Origin: Lentisalinibacter sp035655155
Lineage (GTDB): Bacteria; Pseudomonadota; Gammaproteobacteria; Steroidobacterales; Woeseiaceae
Direction: 5' to 3'
Length of the DNA: 64,000 nt
NCBI GenBank assembly: GCA_035655155.1
Contig: DASRVH010000060.1
Span: 12,239 to 76,238 of the forward strand
Shown: positions 54,814 to 63,324 of the stretch, one piece after another
Numbering within the stretch: position 1 is the first letter of the stretch
Layout: each line of letters opens with the position of its first letter
Position numbers and translations under genes: made by a program
Notes under the pieces: model-generated
Told to the model about the DNA's origin: nothing
The model's database searches: none
What the model saw: only the letters and a program-made list of their open reading frames with translations

Positions 54814-54848
54814 GGCGCCCGCAGGCGAGTCCTGCGGGCGCCTTTTCT
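54814..54848 (+). terminator. Rho-independent terminator of the octaheme cytochrome gene
   Basis: Perfect 12-bp stem (GGCGCCCGCAGG with its complement, 5-base loop) followed by TTTTCTTA. It lies 76 bp past the stop codon, beyond repeat copy A. Confidence 0.92.
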
Positions 54849-54883
54849 TATCCGCGCCGGTCTGGCATAACCTGACCCGCCGT

Positions 54884-54922
54884 CAGGAAGGCCACCCGGC
54901 GCCGGCACACCCGGCCTTCCTG
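54884..54922. repeat. Inverted repeat in the leader of the phosphodiesterase gene
   Basis: CAGGAAGGCC and GGCCTTCCTG form a perfect 10-bp inverted repeat with a 19-base spacer, ending about 32 bp before the TTG start. It could be an operator or an RNA hairpin; no T-run follows. Confidence 0.6.
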
Positions 54923-54954
54923 GCCGTCATCCACCCGCGCACGAGGTTACCGAC

Positions 54955-56250
54955 TTGAGATTCTTCCGAACACGCTACGCAGCCGCCCTCCGGATAATCG
55001 CCATTGTCCTCGCGGCCTCGCTGGCCCAGGCCGGGGCCTTCAATGCGCCGGAGCATGCCGACAAGCCCTACGTGATACTGGTTTCCATCGACGGCTTCGG
55101 TCACGATTTCCGTGACAAAGCCGAAACCCCGGCGCTGGACGAACTGGCCGCCACCGGCATCAGCGCCACGTCGCTGGCGCCCGTCTATCCGACACTGACC
55201 TTCCCCAATCACTACTCGATCGCCACCGGCCTCTATCCCGCCGAGCACGGCCTCGTCGCCAACCACTTCCCGCCGGCCGACGGCGGCCGCTGGTACCGCA
55301 TGTACGACCGGGAGGCGGTTCGGGACGGCCGCTGGTACGGCGGCGACCCGCTCTGGGTGGTGGCGGAGCAGAACGACATGCTGAGCGCCGCCTTCTTCTT
55401 CGTGGGCACGGAGGCCGACATCCAGGGCATCCGCCCCACCTACTGGTACCCCTACGACGGCTCCGTCCCCGGCGAGACCCGGGTGGACCAGGTACTCGAC
55501 TGGCTGGCCCTGCCGGCGCCGGGCCGTCCGCATCTCGTCACTCTCTACTTCGACGACGTGGACCTGGCGGCGCATCGCACCGGCCCGGACTCCGCCGAGA
55601 CGCGCGCCGCGATACGGCGGGTGGACGGCCACCTTCGCCGCTTGCTCGACGGCATCGAGAGGCTCCCCATCGCCGAGCGGGTCAACGTGATCGTCGTCTC
55701 CGACCATGGCCAGCAGGGCATCGAGCCGGATGCCCGGCCCTACGTGCTCTCGGAGCACGTCGACCTGGAAGGCCTGACCCTCCACAACGGCGGCAGCTAC
55801 CTGAATGTCTGGCTGGACAGCCCCGATCCGGCCCGGGCCGCTGCTATCCGCGACCGCGTGAACGCCAGCTGGAAACACGGCCGGGCCTGGCTCAGGGAGG
55901 AGTCGCCGCCTCACTGGCGCGTACCGGACGAAGATTCCCGCTTCGCCGACATCGTGTTGATGGCCGAGCCCGGCAGAACGGTGGTGTCGCGCCCCGAACG
56001 GATCGCGAGGATCAAGGCCGGCAATCACGGATGGGACCCGACCGCACCGGCCATGCACGGCATCTTCATGGCTCGCGGGCGCGGACTGCCGGGGGGCGCG
56101 GTGATCGGCGAACGGCACGTGACCGATGTGTACCCGCTGGTGCTGTCCGTCCTCCGCCTGCCCGATGGTCGCGGCGAGCTGCCCGTCGTCCGGGACCCGC
56201 GGATCGTGGTTCAGCGCTGGCGCGAGGAAGCGTCCGACGGTACGGAGTAG
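54955..56250 (+). CDS. Secreted nucleotide pyrophosphatase/phosphodiesterase (ENPP-like)
   Basis: The 431-residue protein starts at a TTG (54955) with GAGG eight bases upstream; this gives a good signal peptide ending AQAGA. ISIDG-type metal ligand D46 lies in VSIDGFGHDF and the nucleophile T82 in YPTLTFPNHYSIATGLYPAE, a hallmark of nucleotide pyrophosphatases. FDDVDLAAHRTGPDS, VVSDHGQQG and GNHGWDP supply the other zinc ligands. It should hydrolyse nucleotides or phosphodiesters in the periplasm. It converges on the 434-residue secreted protein. Confidence 0.9.
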   Translation: MRFFRTRYAAALRIIAIVLAASLAQAGAFNAPEHADKPYVILVSIDGFGHDFRDKAETPALDELAATGISATSLAPVYPTLTFPNHYSIATGLYPAEHGLVANHFPPADGGRWYRMYDREAVRDGRWYGGDPLWVVAEQNDMLSAAFFFVGTEADIQGIRPTYWYPYDGSVPGETRVDQVLDWLALPAPGRPHLVTLYFDDVDLAAHRTGPDSAETRAAIRRVDGHLRRLLDGIERLPIAERVNVIVVSDHGQQGIEPDARPYVLSEHVDLEGLTLHNGGSYLNVWLDSPDPARAAAIRDRVNASWKHGRAWLREESPPHWRVPDEDSRFADIVLMAEPGRTVVSRPERIARIKAGNHGWDPTAPAMHGIFMARGRGLPGGAVIGERHVTDVYPLVLSVLRLPDGRGELPVVRDPRIVVQRWREEASDGTE

Positions 56251-56274
56251 CCGCCGGCTCGGCCCGGGGGCCGA

Positions 56275-57579
56275 TCAGAAGCCGAGTTCGTCCTCCAGCG
56301 CGTCGGCTTCTTCCTTGAAGGCTTCCTTCTCTTCCTCGGTCTTCTCCATGTCCTCGATGGCCCGCTCCATCTCGGCCGCCATTCCCTTGCCTTGCTCCGC
56401 GGCCTTCTTCAGTGCCGCCTCCCGTTTGTCGCGATAGGCGTCCAGCTCCGGCTCCAGAGCGACTTGTTTCTGGTAGGCGAGGTCGGTGCGCTCCTGGTCA
56501 TCGGCGATCGCATAGTAATCCTGCGCGTCACTGTAGGCGTCTGCGCGAACCGTCAACGGGACGCTGGTGTCGTCGCCGATCGCCATCAGCTCATCAGCAC
56601 GCCTGGCGGCAACCTCGAGGACGGGCACCGCGACAGCCCGCCGTATGCGGGTTTCACCGTCGACGCGGACGCGGATCGTCAGGGTTTCGTACCACTCCTT
56701 GGCCTCCCGCAGGAGTTTTTGCGAATCGCTGGCCCGCCACAGCCGCAGCTGCACCTCCGGATCGGGCGGTTCCTCCGCTTCCACGCCCGCGACGGCCGCC
56801 GCCATGGCTTCCCAGTCGCCCGAGGAGGCCTGCTTCTCCATGTCCGTCATCGGGCGGTCGTAGAGCGCCTGCTCTTCGGCCATCAACTCGTCCGCTTCCT
56901 GCTGCATGCGGCCGATGATCGCCGGGATGACCTCTTCTTCGAATCGTCGTTGTATCGCCATCTCTTCCGGGAGCGGGGCATACCGGCCGCGGAGCGGCTC
57001 GTGGCCGATGGAGACGCCGGAGCCGGCCCGGCCTACGCCGTACTCGAGTTCGCCCTGGTCGTTCGTCGAGATGCTGCCGAGCATCCGCAGGAGTATCTGA
57101 CGATCGGCCGGTGCGGTGCGGGCCAGCCGGATCAGCGCATCCGCGTCCGGGGCCCCCTTGTACCAGCCCAGTGCATCCCGATAGTCCCATTGCCAGGGTT
57201 TGTCGCGCTCCTGTGCCCCAGGCCGGCCGTAGACGAGTCCCTGGGCCTCCGCCTCGCGACCCAGCCGGGTTCGGATGCTCTTGCGCAGCTGATAGATGCG
57301 GCCGTACAGCTCATCCCCGAGCGCGCGAGCGGAGACGATGGCGAGGCCACGGCCATGGAAGTCGGTGGGCGCATCCGCCGCGGCCTCGGTGGCCTTCCAG
57401 GCCGTCTCCATGTCGCCTCGCTGCAGAGCCGCTTCCGCGGTATCGAGCTTCTCGGCGGCCCACGCCCGAGTCTCAGCCGAGACGATATCGTCCGCGGCGT
57501 CGGCCGCCGGTGCTGCCGTAATCAGGATCATGAGCAGCAGCGCCCTGGCTGTGGTCGTGTAGCGCAGCGAATGGGTCAT
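56275..57579 (-). CDS. Secreted helical protein of unknown function
   Basis: The 434-residue protein has a signal peptide (LLLMILITAAPAADA). The mature part is helical and TPR-like at the start (WAAEKLDTAEAALQRGDMET, then AWKATEAAADAP). The last 60 residues form a charged coiled coil rich in Lys and Glu (AALKKAAEQGKGMAAEMERA and on). The middle contains no motif I recognise. It is transcribed alone, divergent from the DUF4412-like gene. The function is unknown; a periplasmic scaffold or repeat-binding protein is possible. Confidence 0.62.
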   Translation of the reverse strand: MTHSLRYTTTARALLLMILITAAPAADAADDIVSAETRAWAAEKLDTAEAALQRGDMETAWKATEAAADAPTDFHGRGLAIVSARALGDELYGRIYQLRKSIRTRLGREAEAQGLVYGRPGAQERDKPWQWDYRDALGWYKGAPDADALIRLARTAPADRQILLRMLGSISTNDQGELEYGVGRAGSGVSIGHEPLRGRYAPLPEEMAIQRRFEEEVIPAIIGRMQQEADELMAEEQALYDRPMTDMEKQASSGDWEAMAAAVAGVEAEEPPDPEVQLRLWRASDSQKLLREAKEWYETLTIRVRVDGETRIRRAVAVPVLEVAARRADELMAIGDDTSVPLTVRADAYSDAQDYYAIADDQERTDLAYQKQVALEPELDAYRDKREAALKKAAEQGKGMAAEMERAIEDMEKTEEEKEAFKEEADALEDELGF

Positions 57580-57755
57580 GGCATTTATCCCCCTGTCATG
57601 CCGCTGCCCGCCGATCGTGGGCGCCGGCGTTCGTTATCGTTCGGAGGAATACTAATGGGCTCGGCCGGTGGTTGAAAGCACGGCAGGGAATTTGACGGGC
57701 GCTCTGGCGCAGGCGTAACTTCTAGGCTGGGAATCCGGCCTCCATGGGGGAGAAA

Positions 57756-58559
57756 ATGAGAAAAACAGCACTGGTTCTAGCCGCCTCGTTCTCCACGCTG
57801 CTCGCGGCCGATGCCGCGCTCGCATTCGGCGGGATGATTGCCGTCGGCATGAACGAGGCCGCTCAGGTGGGCGCGGTGGAGACGCCGTTCCGCGCGGAGG
57901 CAAGTCTCGAGACCGAAGAGCAGAATATCAACACGGTCATTTATTACAAACCCGGACACATCCGCGACGAGATGAAGATGGGCGGTCAGGACATGGTGGT
58001 GCTGCAGGATCTGGAGGCGCAGAAGACCTACATGCTCATGCCTCAGGGCATGTACATGGAAATGGACATGGGCCAGTCCAACGATCAGATGAAGGAGTAC
58101 CGCCTCATCGAGCGGGAAGTCGTGGGCCGGGAGAAGGTCAACGGGTTCGATACGACGAAGTACAAGGTGATCTACGAAGGACCGGACGGCAAGTACGGCG
58201 GATTTACGTGGTTCACCGACGACAATATCGCGGTGAAGAGTTTCGCCGTGTCGGAGACCAATGGCGAGCGCAGCCGTTTCCGGTATGAAGTCAAGAAGCT
58301 GGAGCGTGGTAGTCAGCCGGACTCTCTGTTCGTGATCCCGGACGGCTACCGGAAATTCAGCATGGGCGGCATGGGATCCATGATGCAGGGCATGCCGGGC
58401 ATGGGCGGCGATCAGCAGGGCGGTGAACAGCCCAGCCTTGGCGAGGAGCTGGCCGATTCCGCGAAGGAGGGCGCAGAGGAGGCGGCGAAGCAGGAGACCG
58501 AACGCAGCGCGAAGGAAAAAGTCACGAAAGGCCTGCGGAAGCTGTTCGGCGGCGATTGA
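57756..58559 (+). CDS. DUF4412-like secreted protein
   Basis: The 267-residue protein starts at the ATG at 57756, preceded by GGGGGAGA; an ATG 12 bp upstream overlaps that site and is less likely. A signal peptide (RKTALVLAASFSTLLAADAA) leads into a beta-rich domain of the DUF4412/LolA-like sort: HIRDEMKMGGQDMVVLQDLE, YMLMPQGMYMEM and FTWFTDDNIAVKSFAVSETN. The C-terminus has a Met/Gly-rich run (GGMGSMMQGMPGMGG), perhaps metal-binding, and a charged helical tail. Copy B of the interspersed element follows 5 bp after its stop. Confidence 0.72.
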   Translation: MRKTALVLAASFSTLLAADAALAFGGMIAVGMNEAAQVGAVETPFRAEASLETEEQNINTVIYYKPGHIRDEMKMGGQDMVVLQDLEAQKTYMLMPQGMYMEMDMGQSNDQMKEYRLIEREVVGREKVNGFDTTKYKVIYEGPDGKYGGFTWFTDDNIAVKSFAVSETNGERSRFRYEVKKLERGSQPDSLFVIPDGYRKFSMGGMGSMMQGMPGMGGDQQGGEQPSLGEELADSAKEGAEEAAKQETERSAKEKVTKGLRKLFGGD

Positions 58560-58563
58560 TTGA

Positions 58564-58600
58564 GGTGCCGGACCGAACTTTTCCAACTTTTCCAACTTAT
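58564..58600 (+). repeat. Interspersed element, copy B
   Basis: Head GGTGCCGGACCGAAC with AACTTTTCC twice and AACTT. It starts 5 bp after the DUF4412-like stop. It pairs with copy C (opposite orientation, 91 bp away), so that both could fold around the terminator between them. Confidence 0.88.
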
Positions 58601-58610
58601 TGAGTTTTGA

Positions 58611-58649
58611 AATCCCGGTGACGCCGCTCTGGCGCACCGGGATTTTTTT
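58611..58649 (+). terminator. Rho-independent terminator after the DUF4412-like gene
   Basis: AATCCCGGTG pairs with CACCGGGATT; the 14-base spacer has an inner CGCC/GGCG stem. Seven T residues follow directly. It lies between element copies B and C. Confidence 0.93.
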
Positions 58650-58691
58650 CTGCCGGACAATCCGCCCCGCTGCATGGCGGAACGACAAGTC

Positions 58692-58721
58692 AAAAAACTT
58701 GCAAAAGTTCGGTCCGGCACC
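58692..58721 (-). repeat. Interspersed element, copy C
   Basis: Minus-strand copy: head GGTGCCGGACCGAAC then AACTTTTGC and a diverged AAGTTTTTT unit. It lies 28 bp upstream of the NTE-like gene start and forms an inverted pair with copy B. Confidence 0.85.
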
Positions 58722-58749
58722 AGCGGCTTGAGGATTTTGGGGGTTACGC

Positions 58750-61050
58750 ATGCAGCATCGGTTGCTATTGCTTCGCGAGAACGGCGGACCTCTTGCTGCC
58801 TTGAGCGAACGGGAGATCGCCGACCTGGCGGATGGCGCGGAGGAGTTGCGCTGCACGGCTGGAGAGCTCCTCATGCGAGCCGGGGAGCAGGGCAACGAAG
58901 CCTGTCTGGTTCTTGAGGGCCGGCTCGCGGCCACGCAGTCCCTCGAGGACGGCGCTGTCCGCGTTCTGAACGAGATCGGACCGGGCGAATTCGCCGGCGA
59001 AACCGAGCTGGTCGTCGGCGGCACCCGGATCGCCGACGTCCGCGCGCTGGACGACTCCTGGGTCGCGGTCCTGTCCCGCTCGCGTTTCGAGGCTCTGCTG
59101 GACAGCAGCCCTGACACCTGGGAACGGGTGACGCGTATCGTCGAGGGACGGCTCCGCCGCCTGCAGCTCGCCCGTCACCTCAACCGGCTGTTCGGACCCT
59201 TCGAGCCTTCGGAAGACAGCATCCCGGAAGCACTTCAGGAGTCGATCGAATTCCTGACACTCAGCAGCGGCGAGGATCTCTTCCGCGAGGGTGAGTCTGC
59301 CGACTGCGCCTATATCGTTCTGAGTGGTCTGCTGCGCGTTACGGTTGCACAGCCGGACGGCGGCGAACAGATGATCAACACCGTCCACACCGGCGAGACC
59401 GTCGGCGAGATGGCGCTGCTGTCGGGCGAGCCCCGTTCCGCCACCGTGTACGCGGTCAGAAGCAGCGTCCTGGCGCGGATACCGCGAGAGGATTTCGACC
59501 GGCTCATCGAACTCTATCCGGGCGCGATGAAGAGCCTTACGCAGATCATCATCGAGAGACTGAAGCGGCGGAGCACCGTCGGAGCCCGCCGCGAAACCCT
59601 GGGTACCAGCCTCGCGCTCCTGCCTGCCGACCCTTCCGTTACGGTGCAGGATATGGCGAGAACGCTGGCGCACTGCATGTCTCGATACGGGGACGCTATT
59701 CCGATGGATGCGGTGACGGTGGATCGCGAGCTCGGCCAGTCGGGTATCAGTCGCGTCGCCGACTCGGCGCCTTCCTACCCCCGGCTCGCCGAATGGCTGC
59801 ATGAGCTGGGCGACCGCCACCGCTATGTCCTGTACATCGCAGACCCGGAGTGGTCGCCGTGGACCGAGCGGTGCGTCCACCAGGCCGATCACGTGGTGAT
59901 CGTTGCGGACGGCACGGCCGATCCGCGTCCCGGTGCGATCGACGCGCGATTGTCCGATCACTGGCGCGCTGGTCGCGAGCCCCGGCGCAGTCTGTTGCTT
60001 CGGCATCCGGCCGACCTCGACCGACCCCGGGACACTGCTGCGTGGCTCGAGGGCCGCCAGCTCGACGCCGTATACCACCTGCGTGAAGACCATGACGGCG
60101 ATATCGGCCGTCTCGCGCGCACATTCGCGGGGCAAGCGGTCGGCCTGGTGCTGGGAGGCGGCGGTGCCCGCGGGTTCGCGCACCTCGGCGTCATCCGGGC
60201 GCTGGAAGAACTCGGTATCCCCATCGACATGATCGGCGGCACGAGCATCGGCGCGCCGGTTTCCGTTCCGGCCGCCTGGGGCCGCAGCGCAGCCGAGGGT
60301 GTAGAGCTCGTACGGGAGAGCTTTTCCTCATTGCTCGATTACACGCTGCCCGTTGCGTCTCTGCTGTCGGGGCGACGTATCACGCGCAGCATCGAGGAAT
60401 GGATGGGCGATTGGGATATCGAGGACCTGTGGTTGCCGTTCTACTGCGTCTCGACGAATCTGACGACTGCCCGAAGCGTCGTCCACCGTCGTGGGAATCT
60501 CGCGCGAGCCGTGCGCGCGAGCGTGTCGATTCCCGGTGTGCTGCCACCCGTGTGCGAAGCGGGAGATCTGCTGGTGGACGGCGGCGTGCTCAACAACGTA
60601 CCCGTCGACGTTATGCGGGACCTGAATCCGACGGGGCCGGTGATCGCCATCGATGTGGCGCCGCCCAGGGGGCCATCCGGGAAGAACGACTTCGGTCTCG
60701 CCGTGTCGGGCCTGCAGCAGGCTGTGGCACGGCTGCTGCCCTGGCAACGCGCGCGCCGCGCGCCGGGAATCGCCGCCGTCATCATGAATGCGATGGTGGT
60801 CGGCTCCGGCCGGGCGCGACGGGCCATGCTGGAGGATGGGCTGGCCGACTTCTATCGGAACATTCGCGTCCGCGGTGTGGGCATGCTCGACTTCGAGGAA
60901 GTCGAAAGAGTGGCGCTGATCGGTTACGAGGAGTCCGTCGGTCCGCTCAGAAGCTGGCTCGAATCTGGTGCCGGACCGAACTTATCCAACTTATCCAACT
61001 TATCCAGGAGCAATGGCCGGCAGGCGGAATCCGCGCCGCGTCAGTGCTGA
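58750..61050 (+). CDS. NTE-like patatin esterase with two cyclic-nucleotide-binding domains
   Basis: The 766-residue protein has the layout of neuropathy target esterase: cNMP-binding domains at about 20-130 and 160-275 (the second with GETVGEMALLSGEPRSATVY), a linker, and a patatin domain from 462: GLVLGGGGARGFAHLG, S499 in GGTSIGA and D610 in LLVDGG. Such enzymes are membrane-associated lysophospholipases; no bacterial regulator ligand is known with certainty. The last 28 residues (SGAGPNLSNLSNLSRSNG and on) are encoded by element copy D and its flank, so the tail is an insertion-derived addition. It lacks a signal peptide. Confidence 0.9.
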   Translation: MQHRLLLLRENGGPLAALSEREIADLADGAEELRCTAGELLMRAGEQGNEACLVLEGRLAATQSLEDGAVRVLNEIGPGEFAGETELVVGGTRIADVRALDDSWVAVLSRSRFEALLDSSPDTWERVTRIVEGRLRRLQLARHLNRLFGPFEPSEDSIPEALQESIEFLTLSSGEDLFREGESADCAYIVLSGLLRVTVAQPDGGEQMINTVHTGETVGEMALLSGEPRSATVYAVRSSVLARIPREDFDRLIELYPGAMKSLTQIIIERLKRRSTVGARRETLGTSLALLPADPSVTVQDMARTLAHCMSRYGDAIPMDAVTVDRELGQSGISRVADSAPSYPRLAEWLHELGDRHRYVLYIADPEWSPWTERCVHQADHVVIVADGTADPRPGAIDARLSDHWRAGREPRRSLLLRHPADLDRPRDTAAWLEGRQLDAVYHLREDHDGDIGRLARTFAGQAVGLVLGGGGARGFAHLGVIRALEELGIPIDMIGGTSIGAPVSVPAAWGRSAAEGVELVRESFSSLLDYTLPVASLLSGRRITRSIEEWMGDWDIEDLWLPFYCVSTNLTTARSVVHRRGNLARAVRASVSIPGVLPPVCEAGDLLVDGGVLNNVPVDVMRDLNPTGPVIAIDVAPPRGPSGKNDFGLAVSGLQQAVARLLPWQRARRAPGIAAVIMNAMVVGSGRARRAMLEDGLADFYRNIRVRGVGMLDFEEVERVALIGYEESVGPLRSWLESGAGPNLSNLSNLSRSNGRQAESAPRQC
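60967..61008 (+). repeat. Interspersed element, copy D, inside the NTE-like coding end
   Basis: Head GGTGCCGGACCGAAC then AACTTATCC three times, followed by AGG. The 9-bp period keeps the reading frame and yields the repeated N-L-S triplets in the NTE-like C-terminus. It pairs in inverted orientation with copy E 64 bp further. Confidence 0.9.
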
Positions 61051-61071
61051 GTCCGGACGACCGATCCCAAC

Positions 61072-61106
61072 AAGTTAAAAAAGTTGCAAAAGTTCGGTCC
61101 GGCACC
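61072..61106 (-). repeat. Interspersed element, copy E
   Basis: Minus-strand copy: GGTGCCGGACCGAAC, AACTTTTGC, AACTTTTTT, AACTT. It lies 4 bp after the stop codon of the minus-strand FAD oxidoreductase. Copies B and E share TGATTGAGGTGCC across the stop codon. Confidence 0.9.
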
Positions 61107-61110
61107 TCAA

Positions 61111-62352
61111 TCAGGCGGCGGTTTGGAGGAAGGGGTCGGCCAGCCGGCGGTCGACGAACGCCGGATCGGCCAGCCCCTCTCCGTAGGCACCGACGTCGAT
61201 GCGGCGCAGCATGAGGGAACGATAGACGCCGGCGCCCCGGATATCTCCTGCGAGCCTGAAGCCGACGATGCAGCCGTCGCGCAGGACGATCCGGCGCAGC
61301 GAGTCCGCCGTCGCCCGCACGGCTTCCGCATCGCCCGTCAGTTCGCCCATCGCCATCACGGGCACGCCCAGGTGCCGGAGGCTGTTCATGGTCTCGGCGC
61401 CCTCGTACAGCGTTTCGAAGCCCATGAGCTGCTCGGCCACCACCCGGCCCTGGCTGACCGCATTCGGGAAGATCGCATGCACGAAGCGCTCGCCGCTCAT
61501 CCGGTCCCGCGTTTCCGCGCAGTCGCCCGCCGCCCAGACGTCGGGGACGCCGGTATGCAGGCGATCGTCCACCCGCACCCCCCAGCCCACGTCGAAAACG
61601 CCGCCGTCGACGTAATCGATATTCGGCTTGACGCCGGTGGCCGCGACGCAGGCATCGGCGGTGACCACGTCGCCGCTCTCCAGCACCACGGCACGCGCCC
61701 GTCCGTTGCCGGCGAAGGCGCTCGCCTCGGTGTCGGTGACGACTCGCACGCCGCGAGCGACCAGCGCCCGGCGCACGATATCCGCCGTCTCCTCGTCCAG
61801 CATCCCCGGCATCACCCGGTCGGCCTGCTCGACCAGCGTCACCTCCAGCCCGAGGTCGGCCAGCACCAGCGCCACCTCCACGCCGATGAAACCCGCGCCG
61901 ACGATGGCAGCCTTCTGCACCTCGCCCCGCCGGGCGTGCTCGACCAGCTCCCGCGCCGCCGACAGCGATTTGAAGTTATAGACCCCCGGCATCGCCGCGC
62001 CCTCGACCGGGGCATGCAGGCGGCTGCCGGTGGCGATCACCAGCCGGTCGTAGGCGAGCGGCTTGCCCTCGGCCAGGCTGACCCGACGAGCGTCGGCATC
62101 GATGCCGGTCACGGTCCTGCCCGGGTGATAGTCGATCTCCAGCCGCTCGCAGATATCGCTCCCTTTCCAGTACAGCCGCGACTCGTCCCCGGTCAGGAAG
62201 TGATCCGCCATGGCCGGCGGCGAGTACGGCGGGAACGGTTCCGCCGAGACCATCGCGATTTCCGGCGCACAGCCGGCGATGTCCTCGAGGTCGCGGATGT
62301 TCTCCGCCACGGAAATGCCGGCCGGCCCGGCGCCCAGTATCAAAATGCGCAT
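61111..62352 (-). CDS. FAD/NAD(P)-dependent oxidoreductase of the CO dehydrogenase operon
   Basis: The 413-residue protein has two Rossmann motifs: ILILGAGPAGISVAENIRDL (FAD) and AAIVGAGFIGVEVALVLADL (NAD), plus the FAD-closing ATG/VWAAGDCAE motif near 285. YSPPAMADHFLTGDESRLYW is a loop found in ferredoxin/rubredoxin reductase-like enzymes. It overlaps cooC by 13 bp, so it is part of the cooS-cooC operon and probably passes electrons from CO oxidation to NAD(P)+ or another carrier. Confidence 0.85.
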   Translation of the reverse strand: MRILILGAGPAGISVAENIRDLEDIAGCAPEIAMVSAEPFPPYSPPAMADHFLTGDESRLYWKGSDICERLEIDYHPGRTVTGIDADARRVSLAEGKPLAYDRLVIATGSRLHAPVEGAAMPGVYNFKSLSAARELVEHARRGEVQKAAIVGAGFIGVEVALVLADLGLEVTLVEQADRVMPGMLDEETADIVRRALVARGVRVVTDTEASAFAGNGRARAVVLESGDVVTADACVAATGVKPNIDYVDGGVFDVGWGVRVDDRLHTGVPDVWAAGDCAETRDRMSGERFVHAIFPNAVSQGRVVAEQLMGFETLYEGAETMNSLRHLGVPVMAMGELTGDAEAVRATADSLRRIVLRDGCIVGFRLAGDIRGAGVYRSLMLRRIDVGAYGEGLADPAFVDRRLADPFLQTAA

Positions 62353-63314
62353 GTTGCCAGTCCTCGTCTCGTCCTCGTCTCGTCACCGACCAGCGACTGC
62401 AGCAGGCCGTCCACTGCCGCCGCGAGCGCGGGGTCGGCTGCCTCGTCCAGCGCCGGAGCCACCAGGGGCTCCGAGCGCCGCAGTGTCTCGTCCCAGGGCA
62501 GCCGGTGGCTGCTCGCGAAGTCGAACCCGCCCGCGTCGTCGATTCGCTCCAGCGCGCGCCGGTATGCGTCGTCGTCACGTACTCCATTGACCACCAGGTG
62601 GACCGCGCCGATATCGAGCTGGCGGGCCAGCCGGGCCGCGTGCAGGGCGGCCTGCACGCCGTTGAAGGTGGGATCGGCCACCACCACCGCGTGGCGGAAG
62701 CCCCGCGCGAGCGCCCGGCCGAAGTGTTCGAAGCCCGCCTGGGTGTCCATCAGGATGGCCTCGCCCTCACGGAGTCCGATCGCGTTCACCACGGCCGCCA
62801 GCAACGCGTTCTCCGGGCACAGGCAACCGGCGGCGGGCTGCACCGTATTGCCCATCACCAGGAGCCGTACGCCGTCGGGCGTCACGGTGCCGTACCGGTC
62901 CACCACGTCGTCCACCTTCGGGTTCAGGCGGAAGAACAGGCCCCAGCCGTCGCCGGGACGCGCACCCGTGGTCTCCTCCACGTAGTCCCAGTTCTCCGAC
63001 AGCGGCGTCAGCGTCTGCGCCTCCTCCGCCGGCAGGCCCAGCGCCCAGGGCAGGTTCACCTGGGGATCCGCGTCCAGCGACAGCACCCGCAGGCCGCGGC
63101 GCGCCAGGCGCAGGGCGAGCAGGGCGGTAAGGCTGGTCTTGCCCACGCCGCCCTTGCCCGTCACGACCACACGGAAGTCCTCGGCCTTCGCGTTCGCCGG
63201 CAGCTGCGAATGGCCGCGCCCGTGGCCGTGCTCGTGGCCGTGGTCATGGCCGTGAGAGCGGTCGTAAGCGCGGCCGTCCGGGTGGCCATGATCGTGTCCG
63301 CATGTCTCGCACAT
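62340..63314 (-). CDS. cooC: CO dehydrogenase nickel-insertion ATPase with His-rich N-terminus
   Basis: CooC (MinD/SIMIBI-type ATPase) inserts nickel into the C-cluster of CO dehydrogenase. The 324-residue protein has the P-loop TGKGGVGKTS (52-61), LSLDADPQVNLPWALGL with the switch region, the C-x-C motif in AAGCLCPENALL that binds Ni/Zn, and DTQAGFEHFGRAL. A 36-residue N-terminal extension carries C-x-x-C and ten histidines in a His-Gly/Asp pattern, a metal store such as the His tails of HypB or CooJ. AGGAGG precedes the ATG, 10 bp after the cooS stop. Confidence 0.93.
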   Translation of the reverse strand: MCETCGHDHGHPDGRAYDRSHGHDHGHEHGHGRGHSQLPANAKAEDFRVVVTGKGGVGKTSLTALLALRLARRGLRVLSLDADPQVNLPWALGLPAEEAQTLTPLSENWDYVEETTGARPGDGWGLFFRLNPKVDDVVDRYGTVTPDGVRLLVMGNTVQPAAGCLCPENALLAAVVNAIGLREGEAILMDTQAGFEHFGRALARGFRHAVVVADPTFNGVQAALHAARLARQLDIGAVHLVVNGVRDDDAYRRALERIDDAGGFDFASSHRLPWDETLRRSEPLVAPALDEAADPALAAAVDGLLQSLVGDETRTRRGLATCAF

Positions 63315-63324
63315 GGCCGCCTCC

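Noticed and set aside
54741..61106. Insertion sequence or transposon bounded by the repeats
   Set aside because: The copies enclose ordinary genes with no transposase, and their orientation pattern (single A, pairs B/C and D/E) fits REP-like elements, not transposon ends.
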